Source: Clostridia bacterium (lineage in GTDB: Bacteria; Bacillota; Clostridia; Christensenellales; QALW01). From it: 5,742 bases of DNA. Positions 1 through 3,933 of this stretch are shown here, in pieces; position 1 is the first letter of the stretch, and each line of letters begins with the position of its first letter. Both the position numbers and the translations under genes were made by a program. The stretch lies in NCBI GenBank assembly GCA_017964345.1, contig JAGCSD010000177.1:1-5742 (forward strand). Reading direction: 5' to 3'. The notes beneath the pieces were generated by a model. That model made no database searches, was not told the DNA's origin, and saw only the letters and a program-made list of their open reading frames with translations.

Positions 1-1
1 C

Positions 2-544
2 GCCGCGCACGGTATTCTCCTGATCGTGGACGAGGTGCAGACCGGCAACGGACGCACCGGCAAGCTCTACGCCTATATGCACTATGATATTTCGCCCGAT
101 ATCGTATCGACCGCCAAAGGACTGGCGGGCGGTCTGCCGCTCGGCGCCACGCTGTTTTCGGAAAAAACGGCGGACGCTTTGGGCGCGGGCGACCACGGCT
201 CGACCTTCGGCGGCAATCCCGTGTGCTGCGCGGCGGCGCTTTCCGTCCTGGAACGGTTAGACGACGCGTTTTTGGCGTCCGTGCGCGAAAAAGGGGAAAA
301 AATCAAAGCCGCTCTGCAAGGGCAAAACGGCATAAAGTCCGTTTCCGGCATGGGAATGATGATCGGCGTGGAAACGGAAAAACCTGCCGCCGAGATCGTG
401 AGCGAATGCCTTGCGCGCGGCGTTTTGTGCCTGACCGCCCACGAGAAAGTCCGTCTGCTCCCGGCACTGAACATCCCGGACGACCTGTTTGACAAGGCGC
501 TGGACGTGCTGATCAAGGCGTGCGGGGGGAGAAAAACGGAATAA
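2..544 (+). CDS. argD: Acetylornithine aminotransferase (ArgD), C-terminal part, 5' truncated by window edge
   Basis: This PLP-dependent class-III aminotransferase interconverts N-acetylornithine and N-acetylglutamate semialdehyde in cytosolic arginine biosynthesis; ArgD enzymes often also act as succinyl-DAP aminotransferase in lysine synthesis (family knowledge). The frame is open from base 2 and encodes 180 visible residues, so roughly the first half is missing. Visible motifs are LLIVDEVQTGNGRTG (the Asp of VDEV contacts the PLP ring nitrogen), the STAKGLAGG segment whose Lys (codon 116-118) should form the Schiff base, and GSTFGGNP, which binds PLP phosphate in the dimer. GSTFGGNP followed by a short C-terminal domain favours ArgD over GabT or ornithine aminotransferase, but the missing N-terminus leaves this open. 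The ATG-like start at 26 is an internal GTG Val codon, not a real start. No convincing terminator follows the TAA. Confidence 0.88.
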   Translation, partial: AAHGILLIVDEVQTGNGRTGKLYAYMHYDISPDIVSTAKGLAGGLPLGATLFSEKTADALGAGDHGSTFGGNPVCCAAALSVLERLDDAFLASVREKGEKIKAALQGQNGIKSVSGMGMMIGVETEKPAAEIVSECLARGVLCLTAHEKVRLLPALNIPDDLFDKALDVLIKACGGRKTE

Positions 545-570
545 GAACTCATTTTTTTGCATAAAACCGC

Positions 571-599
571 TTGACAACCCGCAAAAAAGGGTGTAAGAT
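571..599 (+). promoter_or_regulatory. Promoter of the riboswitch-controlled transporter operon
   Basis: A perfect -35 box TTGACA lies at 571-576. A 17-bp spacer leads to TAAGAT at 594-599, which matches four of six bases of the -10 consensus. Transcription should start near 606, just ahead of the riboswitch aptamer at about 619, which is the expected arrangement. It is separate from argD, which ends at 544. Confidence 0.75.
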
Positions 600-618
600 A
601 AGGCAAAATTGAATCGCA

Positions 619-776
619 GATAGAGGCGCAGTGTTCAAGAGTAGCCCGCGAAAAACAGGAACGGTTCGCGGAGAAAAGGGAACACTGCCGAAGCGGCGAG
701 GCAAACCTGTACGCGTCGTCGGCTGGGTCGGCAGGAAATACCTGCCGGACTGTCACAATTGTTGTGAAGCGCTATC
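619..776 (+). ncRNA. Lysine riboswitch (L-box) aptamer
   Basis: This RNA binds L-lysine and turns off downstream genes when lysine is plentiful. Conserved L-box elements appear in order: AGAGGCGC after the 5' P1 strand, the AGAGTAG kink region, GAAAAGGG, TGCCGAAG, TGGGTCGG and GGACTGTCAC. The stems can be drawn: P1 is GATAG (619-623) with CTATC (772-776); P2 is GCAGTGTT with AACACTGC; P2b is CCGCGAA with TTCGCGG; P4 is GGCAGG with CCTGCC around an AAATA loop; P5 is CACAA with TTGTG. All five junction-defining segments are present, so it is likely functional. The open frame from 631 to 822 inside it has no ribosome binding site and is not a gene. Confidence 0.95.
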
Positions 777-820
777 GAAAAGAAAACCGGACTCTTCGCC
801 GGTCAGCATGTTTTTTTCGT

Positions 821-852
821 AACCGCTTGACAAAAGCGGTTCTTTTATTTTT
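821..852 (+). terminator. Riboswitch-controlled intrinsic terminator with competing antiterminator
   Basis: AACCGCTT (821-828) and AAGCGGTT (834-841) form a perfect 8-bp stem with loop GACAA, followed by the U-rich tail CTTTTATTTTT. It ends directly before the Shine-Dalgarno sequence of the binding-protein gene. An alternative pairing joins TTGTGAAGCG (762-771), which belongs to P5 and the approach to P1, with CGCTTGACAA (824-833) at nine of ten positions. Forming one helix prevents the other. Lysine-stabilised P1/P5 should therefore free 824-833 for the terminator (off), while unbound RNA forms the antiterminator (on). This is inferred from pairing only. Confidence 0.85.
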
Positions 853-869
853 GAAAGGTGGTTTACACT

Positions 870-1724
870 ATGAAAAAACTTGTATCTTTGCTTCTCTGCG
901 CGGCGCTTTTGACCGCGTGCCTGCTTGCTGCCGGATGTACCGTCACACCTTCCAACAACAAGGAGGATGAAACCGTTGACTTTACTTTGACCGTCGCTAT
1001 GGAATGCGCGTACGCGCCCTACAACTGGACGCAAACCGACGATGCCAACGGCGCGGTGCCGATCAAGGGCGCCACGGGCGAATACGCCAACGGCTACGAC
1101 GTCATGATGGCGAAAAAGATCTGCGAAGCCAACGGCTGGCAGCTCGAAGTCGTTCGTCTTGACTGGGATTCTCTTGTGCCCGCGGTGCAGACCGGACAGG
1201 TCGACGCGGTCATCGCCGGTCAGTCCATGACGGCGGAGCGCGCCGAACAGGTGGATTTCGCCGGTCCGTATCTGTACGCTTCTATCGTGGCTCTGACGCG
1301 CCAGGATTCACCTGTCGCGGGCGCGACGAAGCTTGCCGACCTGGCGGGTGCTTCCTGCACATCGCAGATGGGTACCGTTTGGTATGATATCTGCCTGCCG
1401 CAGATCGAAGGCGCCGATATCAAAGCCGCCAAGGACAGCGCGCCGACCATGCTGATGGCGCTGGAAACCGGCGACGTGGACTTCGTTTGCACCGATATGC
1501 CCACCGCGCAGGGTGCGCTCGTTGCCTATCCCGACATGAAGATCTTAGAGCTTACCGACGGCTTTAACGTCAGCGAGGAAGAGATCAATATTGGTATTTC
1601 CGTCCAAAAGGGCAACACCGCGCTGAAAGACAAGATCAACGCGGTTCTGGCACCCATGACGGAGGACGACTTCAATGCGATGATGGCGGAAGCGACGAAG
1701 ATCCAGCCGCTTTCCCAGGACTAA
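870..1724 (+). CDS. Amino-acid ABC transporter substrate-binding lipoprotein (family 3), probably lysine-binding
   Basis: This extracellular lipoprotein captures a polar amino acid and delivers it to the permease encoded next. It has 284 residues, a usual length. The N-terminus is a lipoprotein signal peptide: KK at 2-3, a hydrophobic core, then two candidate acylated cysteines, LTAC (Cys17) and AAGC (Cys23). The mature part shows family-3 features: the MECAYAPYNW segment at about 44-53, GYDVMMAKKI at 75-84, and AGQSMTAERAEQVDFAGPY at 116-134. I chose ATG 870 because AAAGGTGG at 854-861 sits 8 bases upstream; the in-frame GTG at 858 lies within that ribosome site and would add VYT ahead of the signal peptide. 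The lysine riboswitch upstream points to lysine as ligand; arginine, ornithine or histidine are alternatives. Confidence 0.93.
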   Translation: MKKLVSLLLCAALLTACLLAAGCTVTPSNNKEDETVDFTLTVAMECAYAPYNWTQTDDANGAVPIKGATGEYANGYDVMMAKKICEANGWQLEVVRLDWDSLVPAVQTGQVDAVIAGQSMTAERAEQVDFAGPYLYASIVALTRQDSPVAGATKLADLAGASCTSQMGTVWYDICLPQIEGADIKAAKDSAPTMLMALETGDVDFVCTDMPTAQGALVAYPDMKILELTDGFNVSEEEINIGISVQKGNTALKDKINAVLAPMTEDDFNAMMAEATKIQPLSQD

Positions 1725-1727
1725 AAA

Positions 1728-2531
1728 ATGGATAAGCTGATCCAACTGGGGAGCGAGATCGCCTCGCTTTGGCAGAAATCGGGGCTGCAGTACCTGCGCG
1801 GCGCGGGCGACACCATTTTGCTTGCCGTGATCGCCACGCTCGCCGGCTGTGTGATCGGCTTTGCCTGCGGGATTTTGCAAACGATCCCCGTGCGTCAGCG
1901 CGACAACGCGTTCAAAAAGACCGTGGTGGGCATTGTCAAGGCGATCGTGCGTGTGTACGTGGAAGTGTTCCGCGGTACGCCCATGATCCTGCAGGCGGTG
2001 TTCGTGTATTTCGCGATCCCGTTTTTCTCAAACAACGCAGTGCGCTTGGACGTCACGACCGCGGCGTATCTGGTCGTTTCGATCAACACCGGCGCGTATA
2101 TGGCGGAAACCGTGCGCGGCGGCATTCTGTCCATCGACAAGGGGCAGACGGAGGGCGCCAAGGCGATCGGCATGACGCATTTTCAGACGATGCTTTTTGT
2201 CATTCTGCCGCAGACGCTCCGCAACATTCTGCCGCAGATCGGCAACAACCTGATCATCAACATCAAGGATACGTCGGTCATGTTCATCATCGGCTATACG
2301 GAACTGTTCGCCGTGCATAAAGCTCTGGTGGGCGGAAACTATCTGTATTTTCCGTCGGCGGTCATCACCATGGGAATTTATCTGATCCTGACGCTGACCT
2401 GCTCGCTTCTCCTGCGTTTGATGGAGCGCAAAATGGACGGTCCGGCGAACTTTGACGTTGCCACGACCGATTCCCTGGCGCATACCAGCGGGATGTACTC
2501 CTTTGTCAAAAAGAGGGGGGCGCGTTCATGA
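1728..2531 (+). CDS. Polar amino-acid ABC transporter permease (HisM/GlnP family)
   Basis: This is the inner-membrane channel of the importer, 267 residues and probably working as a homodimer because only one permease gene is present. Hydrophobic segments lie at about 28-50, 86-102, 108-127, 151-165, 180-196 and 208-230. The family hallmark [10 protein letters not shown] is at 80-89. The EAA loop that docks on the ATPase runs from EGAKAIG (142-148) to ILPQ (159-162). The start is three bases after the TAA of the binding-protein gene; AGGA at 1717-1720, inside the upstream gene, is the likely ribosome site. The last codons overlap the ATPase gene by ATGA (2528-2531). The C-terminal tail after residue 232 is hydrophilic and slightly long for the family. 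Confidence 0.94.
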   Translation: MDKLIQLGSEIASLWQKSGLQYLRGAGDTILLAVIATLAGCVIGFACGILQTIPVRQRDNAFKKTVVGIVKAIVRVYVEVFRGTPMILQAVFVYFAIPFFSNNAVRLDVTTAAYLVVSINTGAYMAETVRGGILSIDKGQTEGAKAIGMTHFQTMLFVILPQTLRNILPQIGNNLIINIKDTSVMFIIGYTELFAVHKALVGGNYLYFPSAVITMGIYLILTLTCSLLLRLMERKMDGPANFDVATTDSLAHTSGMYSFVKKRGARS

Positions 2532-3262
2532 GCATACTGGATATCCGGCATCTGTCCAAAAGCTTCGGCAAGCATCAGGTGCTGACCGACATCAATTTCT
2601 CGGTGGAAAAAGGCGACGTCACGAGCATCATCGGCGCGTCCGGTTCGGGAAAATCCACGCTTCTGCGGTGTATCAACCTGCTTGAAACGCCCTCCGGCGG
2701 CGAGATCCTCTATCACGGGGAAAATATTCTTTCCATGAAAAAGAGCGAAGCCGCTTACCGCGCCCGCGTGGGAATGGTGTTTCAATCGTTCAATTTGTTC
2801 TATAATATGAACGTGTTGGAAAACTGCGTGATCGGGCAGACGCGCGTTTTGAGGAAAAAGCGGAAAGAAGCCGTTGAAACGGCGATACGGTTTTTGAATC
2901 AGGTCGGCATGACGCCGTTCGTGAAAGCGAAGCCCGCTCAGCTTTCCGGCGGGCAGAAACAGCGTGTGGCGATCGCGCGCGCCATGGCGATGTCGCCTGA
3001 GGTACTGCTCTTCGACGAACCGACCAGCGCGCTGGATCCCGAAATGGTGGGGGAGGTGCTCGCGGTCATGCAGAAGCTCGCACAGGACGGCATGACGATG
3101 CTTGTTGTGACGCACGAAATGGCGTTCGCGCGGGACGTTTCCAATCACGTCGTGTTCATGCACGAAGGCGTGATCCGTGAAGAGGGCGATCCCAAACAAC
3201 TGTTTGCCAAGCCGCAAACCGAGGAAATGCGCAGTTTCCTTTCCCGTTTCCGCGAACAGTAA
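2528..3262 (+). CDS. Polar amino-acid ABC transporter ATP-binding protein
   Basis: This cytoplasmic ATPase (244 residues, full length) powers the importer. All nucleotide-binding motifs are intact: Walker [10 protein letters not shown] at 36-44, Q-loop Gln86, signature LSGGQ at 139-143, Walker B VLLFDE at 159-164, D-loop SALD at 167-170 and H-loop His196. It aligns with the HisP/GlnQ subgroup through its FQSFNLF segment after the Q-loop and its [14 protein letters not shown] segment. The start overlaps the permease stop (ATGA), with the ribosome site AGAGGGGG at 2512-2519 inside the permease gene, so translation is probably coupled. It is the last gene of the operon; a hairpin terminator follows 14 bases after the stop. 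Confidence 0.96.
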   Translation: MSILDIRHLSKSFGKHQVLTDINFSVEKGDVTSIIGASGSGKSTLLRCINLLETPSGGEILYHGENILSMKKSEAAYRARVGMVFQSFNLFYNMNVLENCVIGQTRVLRKKRKEAVETAIRFLNQVGMTPFVKAKPAQLSGGQKQRVAIARAMAMSPEVLLFDEPTSALDPEMVGEVLAVMQKLAQDGMTMLVVTHEMAFARDVSNHVVFMHEGVIREEGDPKQLFAKPQTEEMRSFLSRFREQ

Positions 3263-3265
3263 CTC

Positions 3266-3320
3266 AAAATGTTAAAAACGGATGCATTCTTTTTTAAGGA
3301 ATGCATCCGTTTCTATTTGT
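3266..3320. terminator. Bidirectional intrinsic terminator between convergent transcripts
   Basis: A perfect 14-bp inverted repeat, AAACGGATGCATTC at 3276-3289 and GAATGCATCCGTTT at 3299-3312, encloses a 9-base loop that can pair further. On the minus strand it is followed by TTTTTAACATTTT (3278 down to 3266), a good U-tract. On the plus strand the tail is the weaker TTTCTATTTGTCTATTT. It therefore closes both the transporter operon, which ends at 3262, and the minus-strand micro-ORF transcript. The better tail on the minus side suggests the latter is a real, terminated transcript. Confidence 0.85.
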
Positions 3321-3326
3321 CTATTT

Positions 3327-3343
3327 GCCGTTCTTCAAACGGC
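3327..3343 (-). other. Small hairpin just after the last micro-ORF
   Basis: GCCGTT and AACGGC form a perfect 6-bp stem around a 5-base loop. In the minus-strand transcript it begins three bases after the stop codon of the fourth micro-ORF and precedes the terminator. No T-run follows, so it is not itself a terminator. It occupies the place of the stop-codon hairpins in the first three repeat units but has a different sequence, and here the stop lies outside the loop. Confidence 0.6.
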
Positions 3344-3346
3344 TTC

Positions 3347-3370
3347 CTATACTGCCCGGATTTGAACCAT
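3347..3370 (-). CDS. Micro-ORF 4 of the IRAV array (7 residues, MVQIRAV)
   Basis: This is the last and shortest copy. ATG is at 3370-3368 and TAG at 3349-3347, so the peptide stops right after the conserved I-R-A-V core and lacks the L-A-G-V tail of the others. A ribosome site GAAAGG (3384-3379) lies eight bases upstream. Its codons for I-R-A-V are ATC, CGG, GCA and GTA, differing from copy 1 at every third position and nowhere else. The ATG is partly inside the stem drawn at 3369-3406. It could be a degenerate last copy or a purposely minimal peptide; translation has not been shown. Function unknown. Confidence 0.55.
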   Translation of the reverse strand: MVQIRAV

Positions 3371-3406
3371 AGAATCAACCTTTCTGATTTGTTAGGTCGT
3401 TTCTAT
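3369..3406 (-). promoter_or_regulatory. Start-site hairpin of micro-ORF 4
   Basis: In the minus-strand RNA, ATAGAAACGACC (3406-3395) pairs with GGTTGATTCTAT (3380-3369) at eleven of twelve positions, with one A-A mismatch and one G-U pair, around a 14-base loop. The 3' strand covers the GG of the ribosome site, the spacer and the AU of the start codon. The stem sequence differs from those of copies 2 and 3, yet pairing is kept. Opening it should be needed for initiation (inference). Confidence 0.6.
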
Positions 3407-3407
3407 C

Positions 3408-3435
3408 CCGAGATCGCCTTTTCAGACAACCCCGG
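3408..3435 (-). other. Stop-codon hairpin of micro-ORF 3
   Basis: In the minus-strand RNA, CCGGGGTT (3435-3428) pairs with GATCTCGG (3415-3408) over eight positions, three of them G-U. The 12-base loop contains the TGA stop (3424-3422). The 5' strand is the coding sequence for A-G-V of the peptide, so conservation of that tail may partly reflect the RNA fold. Confidence 0.55.
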
Positions 3436-3463
3436 CGAGCGTCACCGCGCGAATCATTTTCAT
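3422..3463 (-). CDS. Micro-ORF 3 of the IRAV array (13 residues, MKMIRAVTLAGVV)
   Basis: ATG is at 3463-3461 and TGA at 3424-3422. A strong ribosome site GGAGG (3475-3471) lies seven bases upstream, so initiation signals are as good as those of full-length genes nearby. The core I-R-A-V uses ATT, CGC, GCG and GTG; the tail LAGVV resembles copy 1. The peptide has one or two basic residues followed by a hydrophobic stretch, without a recognisable signal sequence or precursor region. Its ribosome site is partly paired in the hairpin at 3465-3508 and its stop lies in the loop of the hairpin at 3408-3435. No function can be assigned. Confidence 0.65.
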   Translation of the reverse strand: MKMIRAVTLAGVV

Positions 3464-3464
3464 A

Positions 3465-3508
3465 TACAAACCTCCGTATCTTCTTTGTTCCGGTATGGTC
3501 GGTTTGTA
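3465..3508 (-). promoter_or_regulatory. Start-site hairpin of micro-ORF 3
   Basis: In the minus-strand RNA, TACAAACC (3508-3501) pairs perfectly with GGTTTGTA (3472-3465) around a 28-base loop that may contain a further CCG/CGG helix. The 3' strand holds the last GG of the GGAGG ribosome site and most of the spacer, ending one base before the ATG. The 5' strand begins two bases after the stop-codon hairpin of micro-ORF 2. Confidence 0.55.
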
Positions 3509-3510
3509 CC

Positions 3511-3538
3511 CCGGGATCCTCTTAGGCAAGAACCCCGG
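3511..3538 (-). other. Stop-codon hairpin of micro-ORF 2
   Basis: In the minus-strand RNA, CCGGGGTT (3538-3531) pairs with GATCCCGG (3518-3511) over eight positions, with two G-U pairs. The 12-base loop contains the TAA stop (3524-3522). Compared with copies 1 and 3 the 3' strand differs, but each difference keeps a G-C or G-U pair. Confidence 0.6.
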
Positions 3539-3566
3539 TCCGATAAACAGCACGAATCAGTTTCAT
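3522..3566 (-). CDS. Micro-ORF 2 of the IRAV array (14 residues, MKLIRAVYRTGVLA)
   Basis: ATG is at 3566-3564 and TAA at 3524-3522. The ribosome site GGAGG (3578-3574) is seven bases upstream. The core I-R-A-V uses ATT, CGT, GCT and GTT. After the core this copy is the most divergent, Y-R-T-G-V-L-A, with an extra Arg and a Tyr, though the G-V pair that encodes the hairpin strand is kept. It sits between the start-site hairpin at 3568-3602 and the stop-codon hairpin at 3511-3538. The peptide is cationic and hydrophobic. It could be a leader read out by the ribosome or a free peptide; nothing in the sequence decides between these. Confidence 0.65.
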   Translation of the reverse strand: MKLIRAVYRTGVLA

Positions 3567-3567
3567 A

Positions 3568-3602
3568 CACAAACCTCCGACTTTTTTACTATGAGGTTTG
3601 TA
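3568..3602 (-). promoter_or_regulatory. Start-site hairpin of micro-ORF 2
   Basis: In the minus-strand RNA, TACAAACCTC (3602-3593) pairs with GAGGTTTGTG (3577-3568), nine Watson-Crick pairs plus a terminal G-U, around a 15-base loop. The 3' strand contains four of the five bases of the GGAGG ribosome site and the spacer up to the base before ATG. It is the strongest of the three start-site stems and should mask the site unless opened. Confidence 0.65.
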
Positions 3603-3604
3603 CC

Positions 3605-3631
3605 CCGAGGCTCTCTATCCGACAGCCCCGG
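3605..3631 (-). other. Stop-codon hairpin of micro-ORF 1
   Basis: In the minus-strand RNA, CCGGGGCT (3631-3624) pairs with AGCCTCGG (3612-3605) over eight positions with a single G-U. The 11-base loop contains the TAG stop (3617-3615). The C-G to U-A or U-G change relative to copies 2 and 3 at the loop end (CT/AG against TT/GA) keeps the helix. Confidence 0.6.
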
Positions 3632-3659
3632 CAAGGACAACGGCTCGAATCAAGATCAT
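3615..3659 (-). CDS. Micro-ORF 1 of the IRAV array (14 residues, MILIRAVVLAGAVG)
   Basis: This is the promoter-proximal copy. ATG is at 3659-3657 and TAG at 3617-3615. The ribosome site AAAGGA (3674-3669) is nine bases upstream and, unlike those of copies 2-4, has no pairing partner upstream, so it should be freely translated. The core I-R-A-V uses ATT, CGA, GCC and GTT. The frame is open upstream to 3818, but that extension crosses the promoter at 3717-3745 and has no ribosome site, so the short form is preferred. The peptide is very hydrophobic with one Arg. The predicted untranslated leader is about 50 bases, purine-rich, with repeated AAAGGA. Function unknown. Confidence 0.65.
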   Translation of the reverse strand: MILIRAVVLAGAVG

Positions 3660-3716
3660 CGTAACACGTCCTTTCCTTTGATGTCCTTTCTTCGTCCCCT
3701 TCTTATCTTCAATTTC

Positions 3717-3777
3717 ATTATAGCAGGCGGAAAACCAAAAGTCAATACCCTTTTTGAAAAAAATTTTTATTTTTTTG
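3717..3777 (-). promoter_or_regulatory. Strong promoter of the micro-ORF transcript with A/T-rich upstream element
   Basis: Reading the minus strand, TTGACT (3745-3740) matches five of six -35 bases. A 17-bp spacer ends in TGC, an extended -10 motif, and TATAAT (3722-3717) is a perfect -10. Upstream, 3777-3746 consists largely of A- and T-tracts, like an UP element that binds the RNA polymerase alpha subunit. Transcription should start near 3710. No ordinary gene lies downstream before the terminator at 3266-3312, so the product is a roughly 440-base RNA. This is the best match to consensus of the three promoters in the window. Confidence 0.85.
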
Positions 3778-3822
3778 CGGCAGCAAAAGAACGGCAAAAA
3801 CAGCGAATTTGCAGGCACGCCA

Positions 3823-3874
3823 TATATAATCGTTGTGAAAAATATGAAACTCGTGTGAAAAGTTATATAAATCG
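3823..3874 (+). promoter_or_regulatory. Direct repeats upstream of the RHH-clpB promoter, candidate operator
   Basis: TATATAA followed by TCG occurs at 3823-3832 and, with one extra A, at 3864-3874. GTGAAAA occurs at 3835-3841 and 3855-3861, spaced 20 bp, about two helical turns. Short direct repeats on one face of the helix are typical binding sites of ribbon-helix-helix proteins, and the first gene downstream encodes one. Assignment to that protein is inference; A/T-rich bias could produce similar matches. Confidence 0.35.
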
Positions 3875-3875
3875 A

Positions 3876-3903
3876 TTGACAAATTTAGAAAACGGAGTAT
3901 ACT
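3876..3903 (+). promoter_or_regulatory. Promoter of the RHH-clpB operon
   Basis: TTGACA at 3876-3881 is a perfect -35; TATACT at 3898-3903 matches five of six -10 bases with a 16-bp spacer. Start of transcription would be near 3910, leaving a leader of about 25 bases. No CIRCE element and no CtsR-type heptad tandem, the usual heat-shock operators of Firmicute clp genes, is visible around it. Confidence 0.8.
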
Positions 3904-3933
3904 ATAAGCGTACAGAGCGAAGGAGGCAAAACC

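Larger units (their letters stand above)
3347..3659 (-). repeat. Tandem array of four diverged micro-ORF units
   Basis: Four start codons on the minus strand lie at 3659, 3566, 3463 and 3370, spaced 93, 103 and 93 bases. Each unit has a ribosome binding site, a micro-ORF beginning M-x-x-I-R-A-V, a hairpin at or after the stop, and sequence that pairs with the next ribosome site. Copies share roughly the same plan but are clearly diverged, so this is an old duplication under constraint rather than a recent one. It lies between a dedicated promoter (3717-3745) and terminator (3266-3312). Plus-strand open frames through this region (3269-3664 and 3495-3989) have no ribosome site or recognisable content and are not called. 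I do not recognise the array as a named element. Confidence 0.8.

Noticed and set aside
82..756. A 224-codon minus-strand frame antisense to argD and the riboswitch.
   Set aside because: It runs across a clear aminotransferase gene and a structured RNA, with no ribosome site or domain.
631..822. A 63-codon plus-strand frame inside the riboswitch.
   Set aside because: The region is fully explained by the lysine aptamer and expression platform, and the frame lacks a ribosome site.
2378..3217. A 279-codon minus-strand frame antisense to the permease and ATPase genes.
   Set aside because: It is His- and Arg-rich shadow translation of well-identified genes and has no start signals of its own.
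3350..3375. A T-arm-like motif, GGTTCAAATCC, on the minus strand, suggesting a tRNA or tRNA remnant.
   Set aside because: The flanking bases do not form the 5-bp T stem, no acceptor, D or anticodon arm can be drawn around it, and the stretch is explained by the start of micro-ORF 4.
3347..3659. The repeats as a CRISPR array.
   Set aside because: Copies are diverged, spacing is irregular (93, 103, 93), there is no constant repeat with unique spacers, and no cas genes are nearby.
3347..3659. The micro-ORFs as ordinary attenuator leaders of a downstream gene.
   Set aside because: The minus-strand transcript meets an intrinsic terminator immediately after the fourth copy, and beyond that lies only DNA antisense to the transporter operon.
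3615..3818. A 67-codon minus-strand frame that ends with micro-ORF 1.
   Set aside because: It would start upstream of the strong promoter at 3717-3745, has no ribosome site, and its upstream part is low-complexity A/T-tract translation. The 14-codon form with AAAGGA fits better.
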